Part shown: piece after piece, positions 34,579 through 42,864 of the stretch
Numbering within the stretch: position 1 is the stretch's first letter
Layout: the number at the start of each line of letters is the position of its first letter
From: Glaciecola sp047250385
Lineage (GTDB): Bacteria; Pseudomonadota; Gammaproteobacteria; Enterobacterales; Alteromonadaceae
NCBI RefSeq assembly: GCF_047250385.1
Contig: NZ_JBLBVM010000049.1
Coordinates: forward strand, 62,001-126,000
Reading direction: 5' to 3'
DNA: 64,000 nucleotides
Notes under the pieces: model-generated
Databases searched by the model: none
The model's input: the letters and a program-made list of their open reading frames with translations, nothing else
What the model was told of the DNA's origin: nothing
Translations under genes and position numbers: made by a program

Positions 34579-36480
34579 ATGGCTTATGATTTTGGCTCAC
34601 AAACCTTAGGGATTAAAAACCCATTTAAAAAAGAAGGTTTATTTAAGGCCTTAGCCGGCGTACTGGTTGCACTACTTGGCGTATTTACGCTAATTCAAGT
34701 AGCTACCGAACTAAAGGAAGATAAGATTGTAGGTTGGGCCTACGTAATCATTGGTTTCTACCTGCTGATTAGCGGAATCCGACATACGAGCATAGGATTC
34801 ATCCAGTTATTTCGTTACTTCGTTGGACGCTCAGTTCCTACTTCATTGGCGGCAAACAAATCATCCTCTGAGCAAGATTCAGCCAAATACGAAGCTAGCG
34901 CGCTCCAGTACGATGCAAAAACGCTGCATTCAATGATGATGGGTCGTAAGAACACTACCTTTGTAGAGCCTGTTGGATTCTTAGGCCGCTTTGTTCACAG
35001 CATTTTCCCAAAACTGACCTTTCTGCCTCACCCGTTACGCATGATGGCGCAAGAAATTGCAGGCATGGTCATTAATTATTTAACTGGCATCATTTCATTC
35101 TTAATCGTCTTCTTCATTGTCACCGCAGGTTTAGCGGGTGAAACAGCTGAACTATTCGCGATGCCGATTATGGGCGCACTACTCCTATTATATTTGGTTA
35201 CCTCTTGGTCAGCCGCTGCTCGCGCTATTCAAAGAACCGGCTCAAGTGTGTTAAAAGGTAGTGGTGGAGCTTCTTTTGGAGTCATTATCGCTGTATCTAT
35301 ATTAGTGCCGATTGTTGCAGGTGTGTATCTTGACGAGTGGGTCGTGATTTCAGATGGTACCAAAGAAATCTTTACTGACGCATCAGGTATTTTTAGTGCT
35401 TGGGCTAACTTGGGCTTACTCACTATCGCTACCTTGGTAGTGTTAGCAGCGGTATTACCTTTGCTGTTTGCGCGCATGGCAATGGCCTCTCCACAAACTG
35501 AAGTGAGCGAATACCGAGAGAATATGCAGGAATCGGTTCATCCTAACGAAGTTTTCATCAATATAGAAAACATCGTACTAGCTAACCGCCGCTACAAAGA
35601 AATGCCTAACCGTATTTATCGTGAATTCGATCCTAAATTAGTAGAACAGTCGGATGGCAAAGGCAGCTTCAACGGGCAACTTTTGATAGAAACTCAGCCA
35701 GCACTTGCTGAAGAAGAGAACAATACCGCGCAAGATACTAAGAAAACAGTTTTATCCACGATCAGCCAAATCGCTTTTGTTGTAAGTGCAATTTCATTTT
35801 ACTACTTAGGTCAAAACGCGATTTCAATTATTGGTGCTTTCGATGCTTGGAAGTCAGCAGGTAATAGTGGCAGTTCATATGAAGAATTGACCTTCCTATT
35901 ACAAGCGGTCAGTTCTGCGATGTTCACTTTGTTTGCATGGCTCACATTCAAAAGCGCCGCCAAGATTCTTGATGCTGCGTCTCATCTATTTTGGGGTGAA
36001 ATGCACTTTACTTCACTGCTAATGTATTTGAATACCGAAGGCACTTACACAGAATCAAAGCTATCCACCGGCATGTCGATTCATGACAGTACGCGCTCTG
36101 AAAATACAGTGGTGCGTTCAAGTATCACACCTTGGATAATCACAACTCGCATCAAAACATCGATCTTTGCAACGAGCGGGATGAAAAACCTTGAGCAGCC
36201 ACGCTACATTATGTCTATGGCCAAAAACGACGTTGAGCTTGGTAGCATTGTTGCTGAAATTAAAAACTTCTTAAAAGAAAGAGAAGCGATTGCTGCAATT
36301 ACAAACGAGCGTGATTTATCGAATGCCAGTCAAATTCACCAGATCAATCAGCAATCTCGTGCCTTTGAAACGGATGTAAATAGCGATGCAAAACTAGGCT
36401 TAAAAGAAGATGAACAGGCCGCTGGCTATTTGCGGAACGAAGCTGAGCAAGCCCCTGACGAGAAAGGCGAAGATAAATAA
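34579..36480 (+). CDS. Polytopic membrane protein of unknown function
   Basis: I do not recognise a family. The 633-residue protein has two helices near the N-terminus (about 24-40 and 52-68), two more around 165-215, two at about 230-255 and 275-300, and two at about 390-410 and 435-455. A hydrophilic C-terminal domain of 170 residues then contains a long acidic, glutamine-rich helix (KEREAIAAITNERD). AAGGG precedes the ATG. It ends in a terminator hairpin, so it is probably separate from the CsgG-type operon that follows in the same direction, though the pair may be functionally linked. Confidence 0.75.
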   Translation: MAYDFGSQTLGIKNPFKKEGLFKALAGVLVALLGVFTLIQVATELKEDKIVGWAYVIIGFYLLISGIRHTSIGFIQLFRYFVGRSVPTSLAANKSSSEQDSAKYEASALQYDAKTLHSMMMGRKNTTFVEPVGFLGRFVHSIFPKLTFLPHPLRMMAQEIAGMVINYLTGIISFLIVFFIVTAGLAGETAELFAMPIMGALLLLYLVTSWSAAARAIQRTGSSVLKGSGGASFGVIIAVSILVPIVAGVYLDEWVVISDGTKEIFTDASGIFSAWANLGLLTIATLVVLAAVLPLLFARMAMASPQTEVSEYRENMQESVHPNEVFINIENIVLANRRYKEMPNRIYREFDPKLVEQSDGKGSFNGQLLIETQPALAEEENNTAQDTKKTVLSTISQIAFVVSAISFYYLGQNAISIIGAFDAWKSAGNSGSSYEELTFLLQAVSSAMFTLFAWLTFKSAAKILDAASHLFWGEMHFTSLLMYLNTEGTYTESKLSTGMSIHDSTRSENTVVRSSITPWIITTRIKTSIFATSGMKNLEQPRYIMSMAKNDVELGSIVAEIKNFLKEREAIAAITNERDLSNASQIHQINQQSRAFETDVNSDAKLGLKEDEQAAGYLRNEAEQAPDEKGEDK

Positions 36481-36512
36481 TTATATATTCAAACTAAATA
36501 TCGAATATTTTC

Positions 36513-36550
36513 AGCGGGATATTGAGAAGCCATAATATTCCGCTTTTGTT
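36513..36550 (+). terminator. Terminator after the 633-aa membrane protein
   Basis: AGCGGGATATT at 36513-36523 pairs with AATATTCCGCT at 36534-36544 (one G-T wobble), followed by TTTTGTTT. Confidence 0.75.
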
Positions 36551-36582
36551 TCATTAATTTAGTCGCATAATGACTGTATTAT

Positions 36583-36626
36583 CCATGACTAAACCATGGC
36601 GAAACCATGGCTAAGCCATGACTAAA
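36583..36626. repeat. Four tandem 11-bp repeats upstream of the CsgG-type operon
   Basis: Units CCATGACTAAA, CCATGGCGAAA, CCATGGCTAAG and CCATGACTAAA run without gaps and end 37 bases before the start codon, within the leader or promoter. Confidence 0.93.
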
Positions 36627-36663
36627 TTGTCCATTTTTAAATATACGCTTTATAAGGATATAA

Positions 36664-37629
36664 ATGAAAAATCATTTTAACAAAACCAAGCTCACTTTAA
36701 TCCTTGCTTTAGGTGTAGTGTTAACCACGGCTTGCACCTCGTCAACAAAGCAAACGGTGAATTCGAATCAAAGTAATCAAGCTGTCATAAGTCCCACGAT
36801 TGCTGAAGCCCCAGCTATGGGTTTAAAGCGCAAGGTCGCTATCGCTCGCTTTACTGATGAAACCAAAAATAGTAACAGTATTTTTGTGAATAAAAGCTTT
36901 GATAACATTGGCAAACAAGCCTCTGATATTCTGAGTGCTCGCTTAACTGATTCTGGTCAATTTCTTATGTTTGAAAGAGACGATTTGGATAAAGTAAAAA
37001 GTGAACAAGCACTAAACGGTGTCACTTCTTCAGTTGTGGGTGCTGACTACCTTATCGTAGGCTCTATTAGTGAATTTGGTCGAAAAACGACAAGTGAAAC
37101 AGGTATCTTTAGCCGCAATAAAATTCAACAAGCGGTCGCCACGGTAAACGTTAGACTGATAGACACGAAAACAGGGCAAATCATATTCTCTGAAGAAGGT
37201 TCTGGCGAAGCGCGTGCTGAGGCAAATACAACCTTTGGTGTGGGTGAACGTGCTGCGTTCGACTCAACTTTGAACGATAAAGCCATATCAGCGGCTATTT
37301 CAAAAGTCGTTAGCGACTTAATGGAAAACTTGCTAGATACGCCTTGGAAAGCCTACTTAATCGCTGAGCAAGATGGTCAATACATTATGACAGGCGGTGC
37401 CTCACAAGGTATTTCTGTTGGCGATGAATTTACCATTCTGCAAAAAGGTAAACTTATCAAAAACCCACAAACAGGTTTAATGATTGAATTAGCTGGCAAA
37501 CCTATCGCTACTGCAACGGTTGAACTGCTTACGGGTACTGGCAACAATGAAATATCTATTGTATCGCTTGATTCTGCTTTACCTGCTCAAACAGATTTAG
37601 CTCAACTTGTCGTTGTAGAAAAGGAGTAA
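36664..37629 (+). CDS. CsgG/HfaB-family outer-membrane lipoprotein
   Basis: The protein (321 aa) has a lipoprotein signal with lipobox VVLTTACTSS, so it is anchored by Cys25 or so. The CsgG domain covers about 55-230: RKVAIARFTDETKNS, then QASDILSARLTDSGQFLMFERDDL, then GADYLIVGSISEFG. CsgG/HfaB proteins form outer-membrane secretion channels or holdfast-anchor complexes. A C-terminal domain (residues 240-321) after the channel domain looks like a small beta fold (GGASQGISVGDEFTIL). AAGGA lies six bases before the ATG. Three small lipoprotein genes follow in one operon. Confidence 0.9.
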   Translation: MKNHFNKTKLTLILALGVVLTTACTSSTKQTVNSNQSNQAVISPTIAEAPAMGLKRKVAIARFTDETKNSNSIFVNKSFDNIGKQASDILSARLTDSGQFLMFERDDLDKVKSEQALNGVTSSVVGADYLIVGSISEFGRKTTSETGIFSRNKIQQAVATVNVRLIDTKTGQIIFSEEGSGEARAEANTTFGVGERAAFDSTLNDKAISAAISKVVSDLMENLLDTPWKAYLIAEQDGQYIMTGGASQGISVGDEFTILQKGKLIKNPQTGLMIELAGKPIATATVELLTGTGNNEISIVSLDSALPAQTDLAQLVVVEKE

Positions 37630-37632
37630 GAC

Positions 37633-37974
37633 ATGACTGCATCAAATTCAATCAAAGGTTTTATATTCTTATTGTTTAGCTTCTTAATGCTAGGTTGTAC
37701 CTCTTCTTATGAGTCAGTGACTCAAGTAGATGATACAAAAGCATTTATATTACTCACTGGCAATTTTGAAGGCGCGTCACTGCAAATCAACAAAAACGAA
37801 CCAATCTTACTATCAGACAAAATTGAGACATTTAAACTCGACGGTAATACAGTTGCCAAGTTTGAAGTTAGGTCTGGAACAAACGAAGTCAGAGTATACA
37901 AAGACGGTATTTTAGTCCTGTACCGCAAACTCTATGTCACAAACGGAAATTCAATTGAGGTAAATGTAAAATGA
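37633..37974 (+). CDS. Small lipoprotein, second gene of the CsgG-type operon
   Basis: A 113-residue protein with lipobox SFLMLGCTSS and a short, all-beta-looking mature domain (KIETFKLDGNTVAKFEVRSG, VRVYKDGILVLYRKLYV). I do not recognise a family. AAAGGAG precedes the ATG. It starts four bases after the CsgG-type gene and overlaps the DUF4810 gene by four bases, so it should be made with them and localise to the same outer-membrane complex. Confidence 0.85.
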   Translation: MTASNSIKGFIFLLFSFLMLGCTSSYESVTQVDDTKAFILLTGNFEGASLQINKNEPILLSDKIETFKLDGNTVAKFEVRSGTNEVRVYKDGILVLYRKLYVTNGNSIEVNVK

Positions 37975-38318
37975 AAATTAAGGGACTAATAGTCATAGCA
38001 TCAGTTGTATTACTATCCGCTTGTAATGCCACTCAAGGTGGTTTGTATTGGGGTAGCTATTCCAACACTTTGTATGACTTTAAAAAGGAACCAGGTGATG
38101 AGACTCGTCAAAAGCATGTTAAATCGCTGAACGACATTATTGCAACCAGTGATAAGAAAGGCATTCGAGTGCCACCAGGCGTGTTGGTCGAACTAGCCAT
38201 TATGGAGATTGAGAGCGGTAACGCAGAAAATGCAAATGCGTTATTAGATCGTGAATTGTCTATTTACCCTGAATCGAAAACACTTGTCGCCGAATTGAAA
38301 AGAAGATTGGGAGCATAA
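37971..38318 (+). CDS. DUF4810 lipoprotein
   Basis: The 115-residue protein has lipobox VVLLSACNAT and matches the DUF4810 family: GGLYWGSYSNTLYDFKKEPG, then GIRVPPGVLVELAIMEIESG. The helical C-terminus resembles a tetratricopeptide unit (NAENANALLDRELSIYPES). In many proteobacteria DUF4810 genes sit between a CsgG/HfaB gene and a GNA1162-type gene, exactly as here. The complex is presumed to act at the outer membrane and its substrate is unknown. Confidence 0.88.
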   Translation: MKIKGLIVIASVVLLSACNATQGGLYWGSYSNTLYDFKKEPGDETRQKHVKSLNDIIATSDKKGIRVPPGVLVELAIMEIESGNAENANALLDRELSIYPESKTLVAELKRRLGA

Positions 38319-38321
38319 GAA

Positions 38322-39020
38322 ATGACTAAGATATTAAATAAGTTTAAACACATTTCTTTGCTTGTAATAATCGCCTTTGGCTTAGGGGGCTGTGCCACTT
38401 TTATTACCAAAGAAGAAGCATTTCCTAAAATGTACCAAGCAAAGCCGGTTTCTATTTTAGTTGTCCCAGCCGTTAATAATACAACTGCAGCCGAAGCGAC
38501 AGAATACTACGCTACAACTATTGCTGAACCACTCACTAGAATGGGTTATTACGTGTTGCCAATTGAGGTAACAAACAAACTCATCCAAGAACAAGGTATT
38601 GTTGATGGTGCTCAACTTGTCAACGTCGATACAGGTTTGTTTAAGACGATGTATGGTGCTGATGCTGTGATGTATGTCAGCATTAATCAATGGGATACTA
38701 ACTATTACGTTGTTGGCGGAAACGTAACGGTTGGCATTGCTTACAAACTAGTCTCAACAACGAACAAAGAAGTGTTGTGGCAATATGCGGATACCATTGT
38801 TGTTGACACCGGTGGCGACTCAGGCGGCGGTTTAATTGGCGCCATAATCTCTACAGCGATCAATACTGCCTTAACAGACTATGTGCCATTGGCAAAACAG
38901 GTTAATTACACTGCGCTCTCTACATTGCCGTTTGGCGGCTATCATGCTCAAACAGGTACCGATCAGAAAGCGCAAGCAGTGAACCAAAACAAAGCTGGAG
39001 TGGTTCGCGCTACTAATTAA
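38322..39020 (+). CDS. GNA1162 (DUF799) family lipoprotein
   Basis: The 232-residue lipoprotein (lipobox GLGGCATF) matches the GNA1162/DUF799 family: KPVSILVVPAVNNTTAAEAT near residue 42, YYATTIAEPLTRMGYYVLPI, and GADAVMYVSINQWDTNY. The fold resembles TolB-N/CsgG-like domains. It closes the operon three bases after the DUF4810 stop, with GGGAG as ribosome-binding site. The Neisseria homologue is a surface-exposed vaccine candidate. A hairpin terminator follows. Confidence 0.9.
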   Translation: MTKILNKFKHISLLVIIAFGLGGCATFITKEEAFPKMYQAKPVSILVVPAVNNTTAAEATEYYATTIAEPLTRMGYYVLPIEVTNKLIQEQGIVDGAQLVNVDTGLFKTMYGADAVMYVSINQWDTNYYVVGGNVTVGIAYKLVSTTNKEVLWQYADTIVVDTGGDSGGGLIGAIISTAINTALTDYVPLAKQVNYTALSTLPFGGYHAQTGTDQKAQAVNQNKAGVVRATN

Positions 39021-39078
39021 GATGCTAGTCTCTTAATTAGCAAAGCATTGCGCTTAGCTTTTGTAACATTCGACTTAA

Positions 39079-39107
39079 AAGCCCATTTTTAAATGGGCTT
39101 TTTTATT
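39079..39107 (+). terminator. Terminator of the CsgG-type operon
   Basis: AAAAGCCCATTT pairs with AAATGGGCTTTT, with a short loop and T-rich tail. Confidence 0.88.
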
Positions 39108-39242
39108 CTAGATAGCGAATCTTCAAGATATTGATAGACTTACCTAAAAAGCCATTCAGAAACCATTCAGATTCAATTCAGTTTTAGTTCAGCAACTTCA
39201 TACTATTCTTAGCTCGAATTTAACAAGATGTGTTGACGTTAA

Positions 39243-39317
39243 TACTAGTTCAGCTAATACCAGTTCAACTGGCACTCGTTCAGCTAATACTCCTTCAGCT
39301 AATACAAGTCCAGCAAG
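39243..39317. repeat. Five tandem 15-bp repeats in the leader of the barrel gene
   Basis: Units of TACTAGTTCAGCTAA type at 39243, 39258, 39273, 39288 and 39303, each keeping the TTCAGC-like centre. The array ends 43 bases before the ATG. Confidence 0.9.
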
Positions 39318-39360
39318 ACACATCTAAACAACTAAAGTCTTTTTTCTTCAAAGGAATATT

Positions 39361-39957
39361 ATGAAAAAACAATTAACATCACTAGCAATTTTAGCGTCTG
39401 CATCACTTGCCTCAGTATCTTTGCAAGCAGCAGAGTCACCCGAATGGAATTATGCTGAAGCTTCAATCGAGTCACTATCAATCGAAGATTCTGGTGCCCT
39501 AGATCCGTATGGGTTTGGTCTATCTGCTTCGTACTTGCTTTCGGACAATATTTTTATCGACGGCAGCTACAACAGACTTCAGGACGATGTAGCTGATATA
39601 GATTGGGATCTTACGCAGTTTGATCTCAATATTGGTTATCGATTCGGTGTGACCAATACTACCGATGTTTATGCTTCAATCGGTTATTTATCTCTAGATG
39701 TCGAGGTAGATTCTCGCTTTGGAAGTGGCGGAGGTAACGATGATGGTCAATCATTCAAAGTGGGAACACGTTCAAGATTAACAGATCAATTTGAAATCGA
39801 TATCTTTGCAGCTCATGAAAGCTATAGCGATTTCAGTGATAATCAGTTTGGTCTAAGTGGCCACTATTATCTGAATGACAACTTTGCAATTGGTGCTGCG
39901 ATAAAAACCAATGGTGATGACGAACAAACCTCACTTTCAATTAGATACGCGTTTTAA
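39361..39957 (+). CDS. Outer-membrane beta-barrel protein (OmpA-like porin fold)
   Basis: A 198-residue exported protein: signal peptide with QAAES cleavage near residue 23, then about eight amphipathic strands with alternating aromatic residues (YGFGLSASYLLSDNIFIDGS, FDLNIGYRFGV, VYASIGYLSLDV, FEIDIFAAHES, GLSGHYYL). It ends with the C-terminal phenylalanine (IRYAF) recognised by the Bam machinery. This is an eight-stranded barrel with no periplasmic domain. The loop FGSGGGNDDGQS is acidic and flexible. Ligand unknown. It shares a bidirectional terminator with the convergent MFS gene. Confidence 0.88.
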   Translation: MKKQLTSLAILASASLASVSLQAAESPEWNYAEASIESLSIEDSGALDPYGFGLSASYLLSDNIFIDGSYNRLQDDVADIDWDLTQFDLNIGYRFGVTNTTDVYASIGYLSLDVEVDSRFGSGGGNDDGQSFKVGTRSRLTDQFEIDIFAAHESYSDFSDNQFGLSGHYYLNDNFAIGAAIKTNGDDEQTSLSIRYAF

Positions 39958-40015
39958 TACAAGGTCATAGAACGGTGTCTTTGAACAAAGTATTTCGTCA
40001 TAGTAAGGCATAAAT

Positions 40016-40080
40016 AAAAAGCCAGCTGAGTTTATGAAGAACCCTATTTTAATGGGTCACTTCATTCTGCTGGCTTTTCT
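40016..40080. terminator. Bidirectional terminator between convergent genes
   Basis: AAAAGCCAGC pairs with GCTGGCTTTT, with two further inner stems (ATGAAG/CTTCAT and ACCC/GGGT). A-runs on one side and T-runs on the other serve both strands. Confidence 0.82.
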
Positions 40081-40095
40081 TGTTACGAAATGAGC

Positions 40096-42111
40096 TTAGT
40101 CTGAATGCGGCGAATATTGCTGCTTCAGCGCCATCACACGCTCACGTAAATCATCCGCTTTAACATCCTTCGCATCAACAGATTCACCCACCGACACTGA
40201 GACTAAAGACCATTTTAAACGCGGTAAACGCCATTTAGTTTTGCGGCTAAACATACTTCCCCACAAACCTCCAAGGTGCACCGGAATGACAGGCACTGGC
40301 GTGCGCTCGATTATTTTTTCAATGCCACGTCGGAACATGTCTATTGAGCCATCGTCGCTTAGTTTACCTTCAGGGAAAATACCAACAAGCTCTCCATTCT
40401 CCAAAGCATTTGCTACATCATCGAAAGCTTTCTTAAATGCTTTCGGATTGGCTCGTTCACCGTCAATCGGAATAGCTTTAGCCATCTTAAATAGCCAATG
40501 CAGTGCTGGTGAATAATAAATCGGGGCAAATACAACGAAGCGAATGGGTCTAGGCGAAGCCGCTAATATAAACATCCAATCGACAAAGCTAACATGATTG
40601 CCTACAACAACTGCCGCGCCTTCATCAGGAATAAACTTCTCCCCAGAAGTACGCACCCGATACATACAAATTGCGAGAAGATAAATAAGAAAACGCAGGA
40701 AGAACTCAGGCACTTTGGTGTAAATATAAATTGAAATGAGTAAGTTTAATCCGGCAAGTAAGAGCAGTAATTGCGAAATGCTCCATTCAAAGATAGACAG
40801 TGTCACGATACTTAAGATCGCGCTGACAACCATAAAGAGTGCATTTAGCACGTTGTTTGCCGCAATTACGCGGGAACGGCTATCTTCGCGAGTTCGTTGC
40901 TGGATGAGGGCGTACAGTGGCACCGTGTAAAAGCCAGCAGCTATCCCAATTGCTCCCATCCAAACCAAATGCCATGTCATATCGCCAGTTTCTATCATTT
41001 GGCCTAATGTTAGCAGTGATTCGCTAGGTTCAAGATAGCTGTTGATATTGGGCTCTTGACTTAACAAATACAGAAATAGCGTTATAAGGATTGCACCAAA
41101 TGGCACGATGCCTAATTCTATTCGTGAGCGTGAGAGTTTTTCACACAGCAATGAACCAATGGCGATACTCAGTGAGAACACGACCAAAGCGCTAGTGACA
41201 ACCAGCTCATCTCCTCCCATGACATGTTTCACGTAGTTAGGTAAGGACGTTAAAATGATCGCACCTATAAGCCAAAACCAGCTAATGCCAATGACTGATT
41301 TTCGTACCGATTCCGTTTGTGAATTAAGCGCTTTGAAAACGTTTTTAGTAGAGGAAAATATATTAAAGGTGAATCGTAAACTCGGGTCGTTTGCCGCACT
41401 TAAAGGAATAAAACGACTGCACCAATAACCAATCGCTGCTAAAACCAGTACAGCAATACTGATATATGTAGGTCCGGCTTCTTTAGTGATGTAATAAGTG
41501 CCAAATATTGTGCCTAATAAAATAGCGACAAAGGTACCCGATTCAACCAAGCCGTTCGCTTTTGTTAGCTCATTTCTAGCTACATGCTGCGGCAAAATGG
41601 AGTACTTTAAAGGACCAAAGAAGGTGCTTTGTAAACCCATTAAAAATACGGTGACCAACATTAACCAGACAAGATGAGTCAATATCGATATCGCTCCAAT
41701 GACCATGATGGGTATTTCACAAAACTTTATGATTCGAATGAGCTTCGATTTTTCATTTTTTTCAGCCAATTGTCCCGACATACCGGAAAACAAAAAGAAA
41801 GGTAGAATAAATAAACCTGCGGCTAAATTAGAGTAAAGCGCGCCATCAGCGACTGTTGCCGCTTGAAAGATTAGGAGGAGTAAAACAGATTGCTTATAGA
41901 CGTTGTCGTTTAAGGCTGAGAAGAATTGAGTGATAAATAATGGGAGGAAGCGTTTACTGCTTAACAGGCCTCCTTTGAGTTTTGGCTCTGAGGCTTGGCT
42001 TGCTGAGGGGGCTTGGTTTGCCGAGGGCTCTTTACCCGCTGAAGGCTCTTTGCCCGCTGAAGGCTCTTTACCCGCTGAAGGCTCTTTACCCGCTTTCATA
42101 TTCTCTGGCAT
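40096..42111 (-). CDS. MFS lysophospholipid transporter fused to PlsC-type acyltransferase
   Basis: Residues about 45-445 form a 12-helix MFS transporter of the LplT type (FLPLFITQFFSALNDNVYKQ near the start). Residues about 480-671 are a PlsC acyltransferase with NHVSFVDWM (H-x4-D) and FPEGKLSDDG. In E. coli LplT flips lysophospholipids inward and the separate Aas reacylates them. Here the flippase and acyltransferase are one polypeptide. The acyl-ACP synthetase (AMP-binding) module that completes Aas and many longer fusions is missing, so acyl donors must come from elsewhere. The N-terminal AGKEPS repeats come from an 18-bp tandem array. Confidence 0.9.
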   Translation of the reverse strand: MPENMKAGKEPSAGKEPSAGKEPSAGKEPSANQAPSASQASEPKLKGGLLSSKRFLPLFITQFFSALNDNVYKQSVLLLLIFQAATVADGALYSNLAAGLFILPFFLFSGMSGQLAEKNEKSKLIRIIKFCEIPIMVIGAISILTHLVWLMLVTVFLMGLQSTFFGPLKYSILPQHVARNELTKANGLVESGTFVAILLGTIFGTYYITKEAGPTYISIAVLVLAAIGYWCSRFIPLSAANDPSLRFTFNIFSSTKNVFKALNSQTESVRKSVIGISWFWLIGAIILTSLPNYVKHVMGGDELVVTSALVVFSLSIAIGSLLCEKLSRSRIELGIVPFGAILITLFLYLLSQEPNINSYLEPSESLLTLGQMIETGDMTWHLVWMGAIGIAAGFYTVPLYALIQQRTREDSRSRVIAANNVLNALFMVVSAILSIVTLSIFEWSISQLLLLLAGLNLLISIYIYTKVPEFFLRFLIYLLAICMYRVRTSGEKFIPDEGAAVVVGNHVSFVDWMFILAASPRPIRFVVFAPIYYSPALHWLFKMAKAIPIDGERANPKAFKKAFDDVANALENGELVGIFPEGKLSDDGSIDMFRRGIEKIIERTPVPVIPVHLGGLWGSMFSRKTKWRLPRLKWSLVSVSVGESVDAKDVKADDLRERVMALKQQYSPHSD
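42020..42091 (-). repeat. In-frame 18-bp tandem repeat, four units
   Basis: Units GCTGAAGGCTCTTTACCC at 42020, 42038, 42056 and 42074 on the plus strand encode the A-G-K-E-P-S repeats at the cytoplasmic N-terminus of the MFS-PlsC fusion. The last two units are identical. Confidence 0.95.
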
Positions 42112-42177
42112 AGTATTCCGTACTAAATGAATATTAATAAAGAGCCTAGATTACACACATAATTGTTGAAATACGAT

Positions 42178-42714
42178 CTAACTTTTTATCAGCGCCCTGA
42201 CCTCATTCAGCGCTTCAACTGAAAAACCACGGTCATAGAAATAGAGCACTTTACCATTCTCATCTAATAACATAACTCGTGCATTGTTTGGGTTTTGATT
42301 CCCTGTGTAGCGCTGTACTTTATCACCATCGGCATACACCGTGACGACGCCTTTCCACAACTGTTTGGGTATACCTTTGCGCATTCCACCATCAATAAAC
42401 GTGCTAAACATTCTAGGTAGCATGCCTTTTATGGTTGGGATTTCATATACACTCACTTGAGTTTTAGTCATGTCCAATCCAATCAACCAGCGGTCAATAT
42501 CAAATTGTGAGTCCTGAACATAACCAAACAATAATAGAGTTTGTTCACCCTTAAAATCACTAGGGATTGATACTGCTTCACCTTCTAGGCTCTCACCCGA
42601 AGCCTGCACCATCGTGTCTCCAATTTTCACATTACTTGGATAATCATAACTTGCACAGCCGCTTAAAAATGCCAAAAGAAAAACAAGACTAAAAATACGC
42701 TTAATAGCTAACAT
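42178..42714 (-). CDS. Thioredoxin-fold-like lipoprotein
   Basis: The ATG at 42714, four bases after AAGGAC, gives a lipoprotein signal with lipobox AFLSGCASY, so I prefer it to the 42753 start. The mature domain resembles AhpC/TSA-type or ATP10-like thioredoxin folds: QTLLLFGYVQDSQFDIDRW, then FIDGGMRKGIP, then RVMLLDENGKVLYFYDRGFS. There is no C-x-x-C, so it is not a thiol oxidoreductase. The family assignment is weak. It would sit in the outer or inner membrane facing the periplasm. Confidence 0.78.
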   Translation of the reverse strand: MLAIKRIFSLVFLLAFLSGCASYDYPSNVKIGDTMVQASGESLEGEAVSIPSDFKGEQTLLLFGYVQDSQFDIDRWLIGLDMTKTQVSVYEIPTIKGMLPRMFSTFIDGGMRKGIPKQLWKGVVTVYADGDKVQRYTGNQNPNNARVMLLDENGKVLYFYDRGFSVEALNEVRALIKS

Positions 42715-42864
42715 GACGGTCCTTAAGAAATAAAATAAGTGAAGTGTAAACAATACTAGTGTTACGTCATTAACAAAGCAAAAGTTTAGTCTATAAGCAT
42801 TTCAATTTACTTAAATATTAGCTACCTTTAAGGCACTTAATTATTTACGTGAGCTAAATTGAAA

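Larger units (their letters stand above)
39021..39360. other. Intergenic region before the outer-membrane barrel gene
   Basis: The 340 bases hold the operon terminator, an ATTCAG-rich stretch (39150-39205), five 15-bp tandem repeats and the AAAGGAAT ribosome-binding site of the next gene. No start codon leads into the repeat frame, so I see no small gene here. Confidence 0.75.

Noticed and set aside
39200..39330. Small Asn/Ser/Thr-rich peptide encoded by the 15-bp repeats
   Set aside because: The frame that reads through the repeats has no ATG, GTG or TTG with a ribosome-binding site and includes upstream stops.
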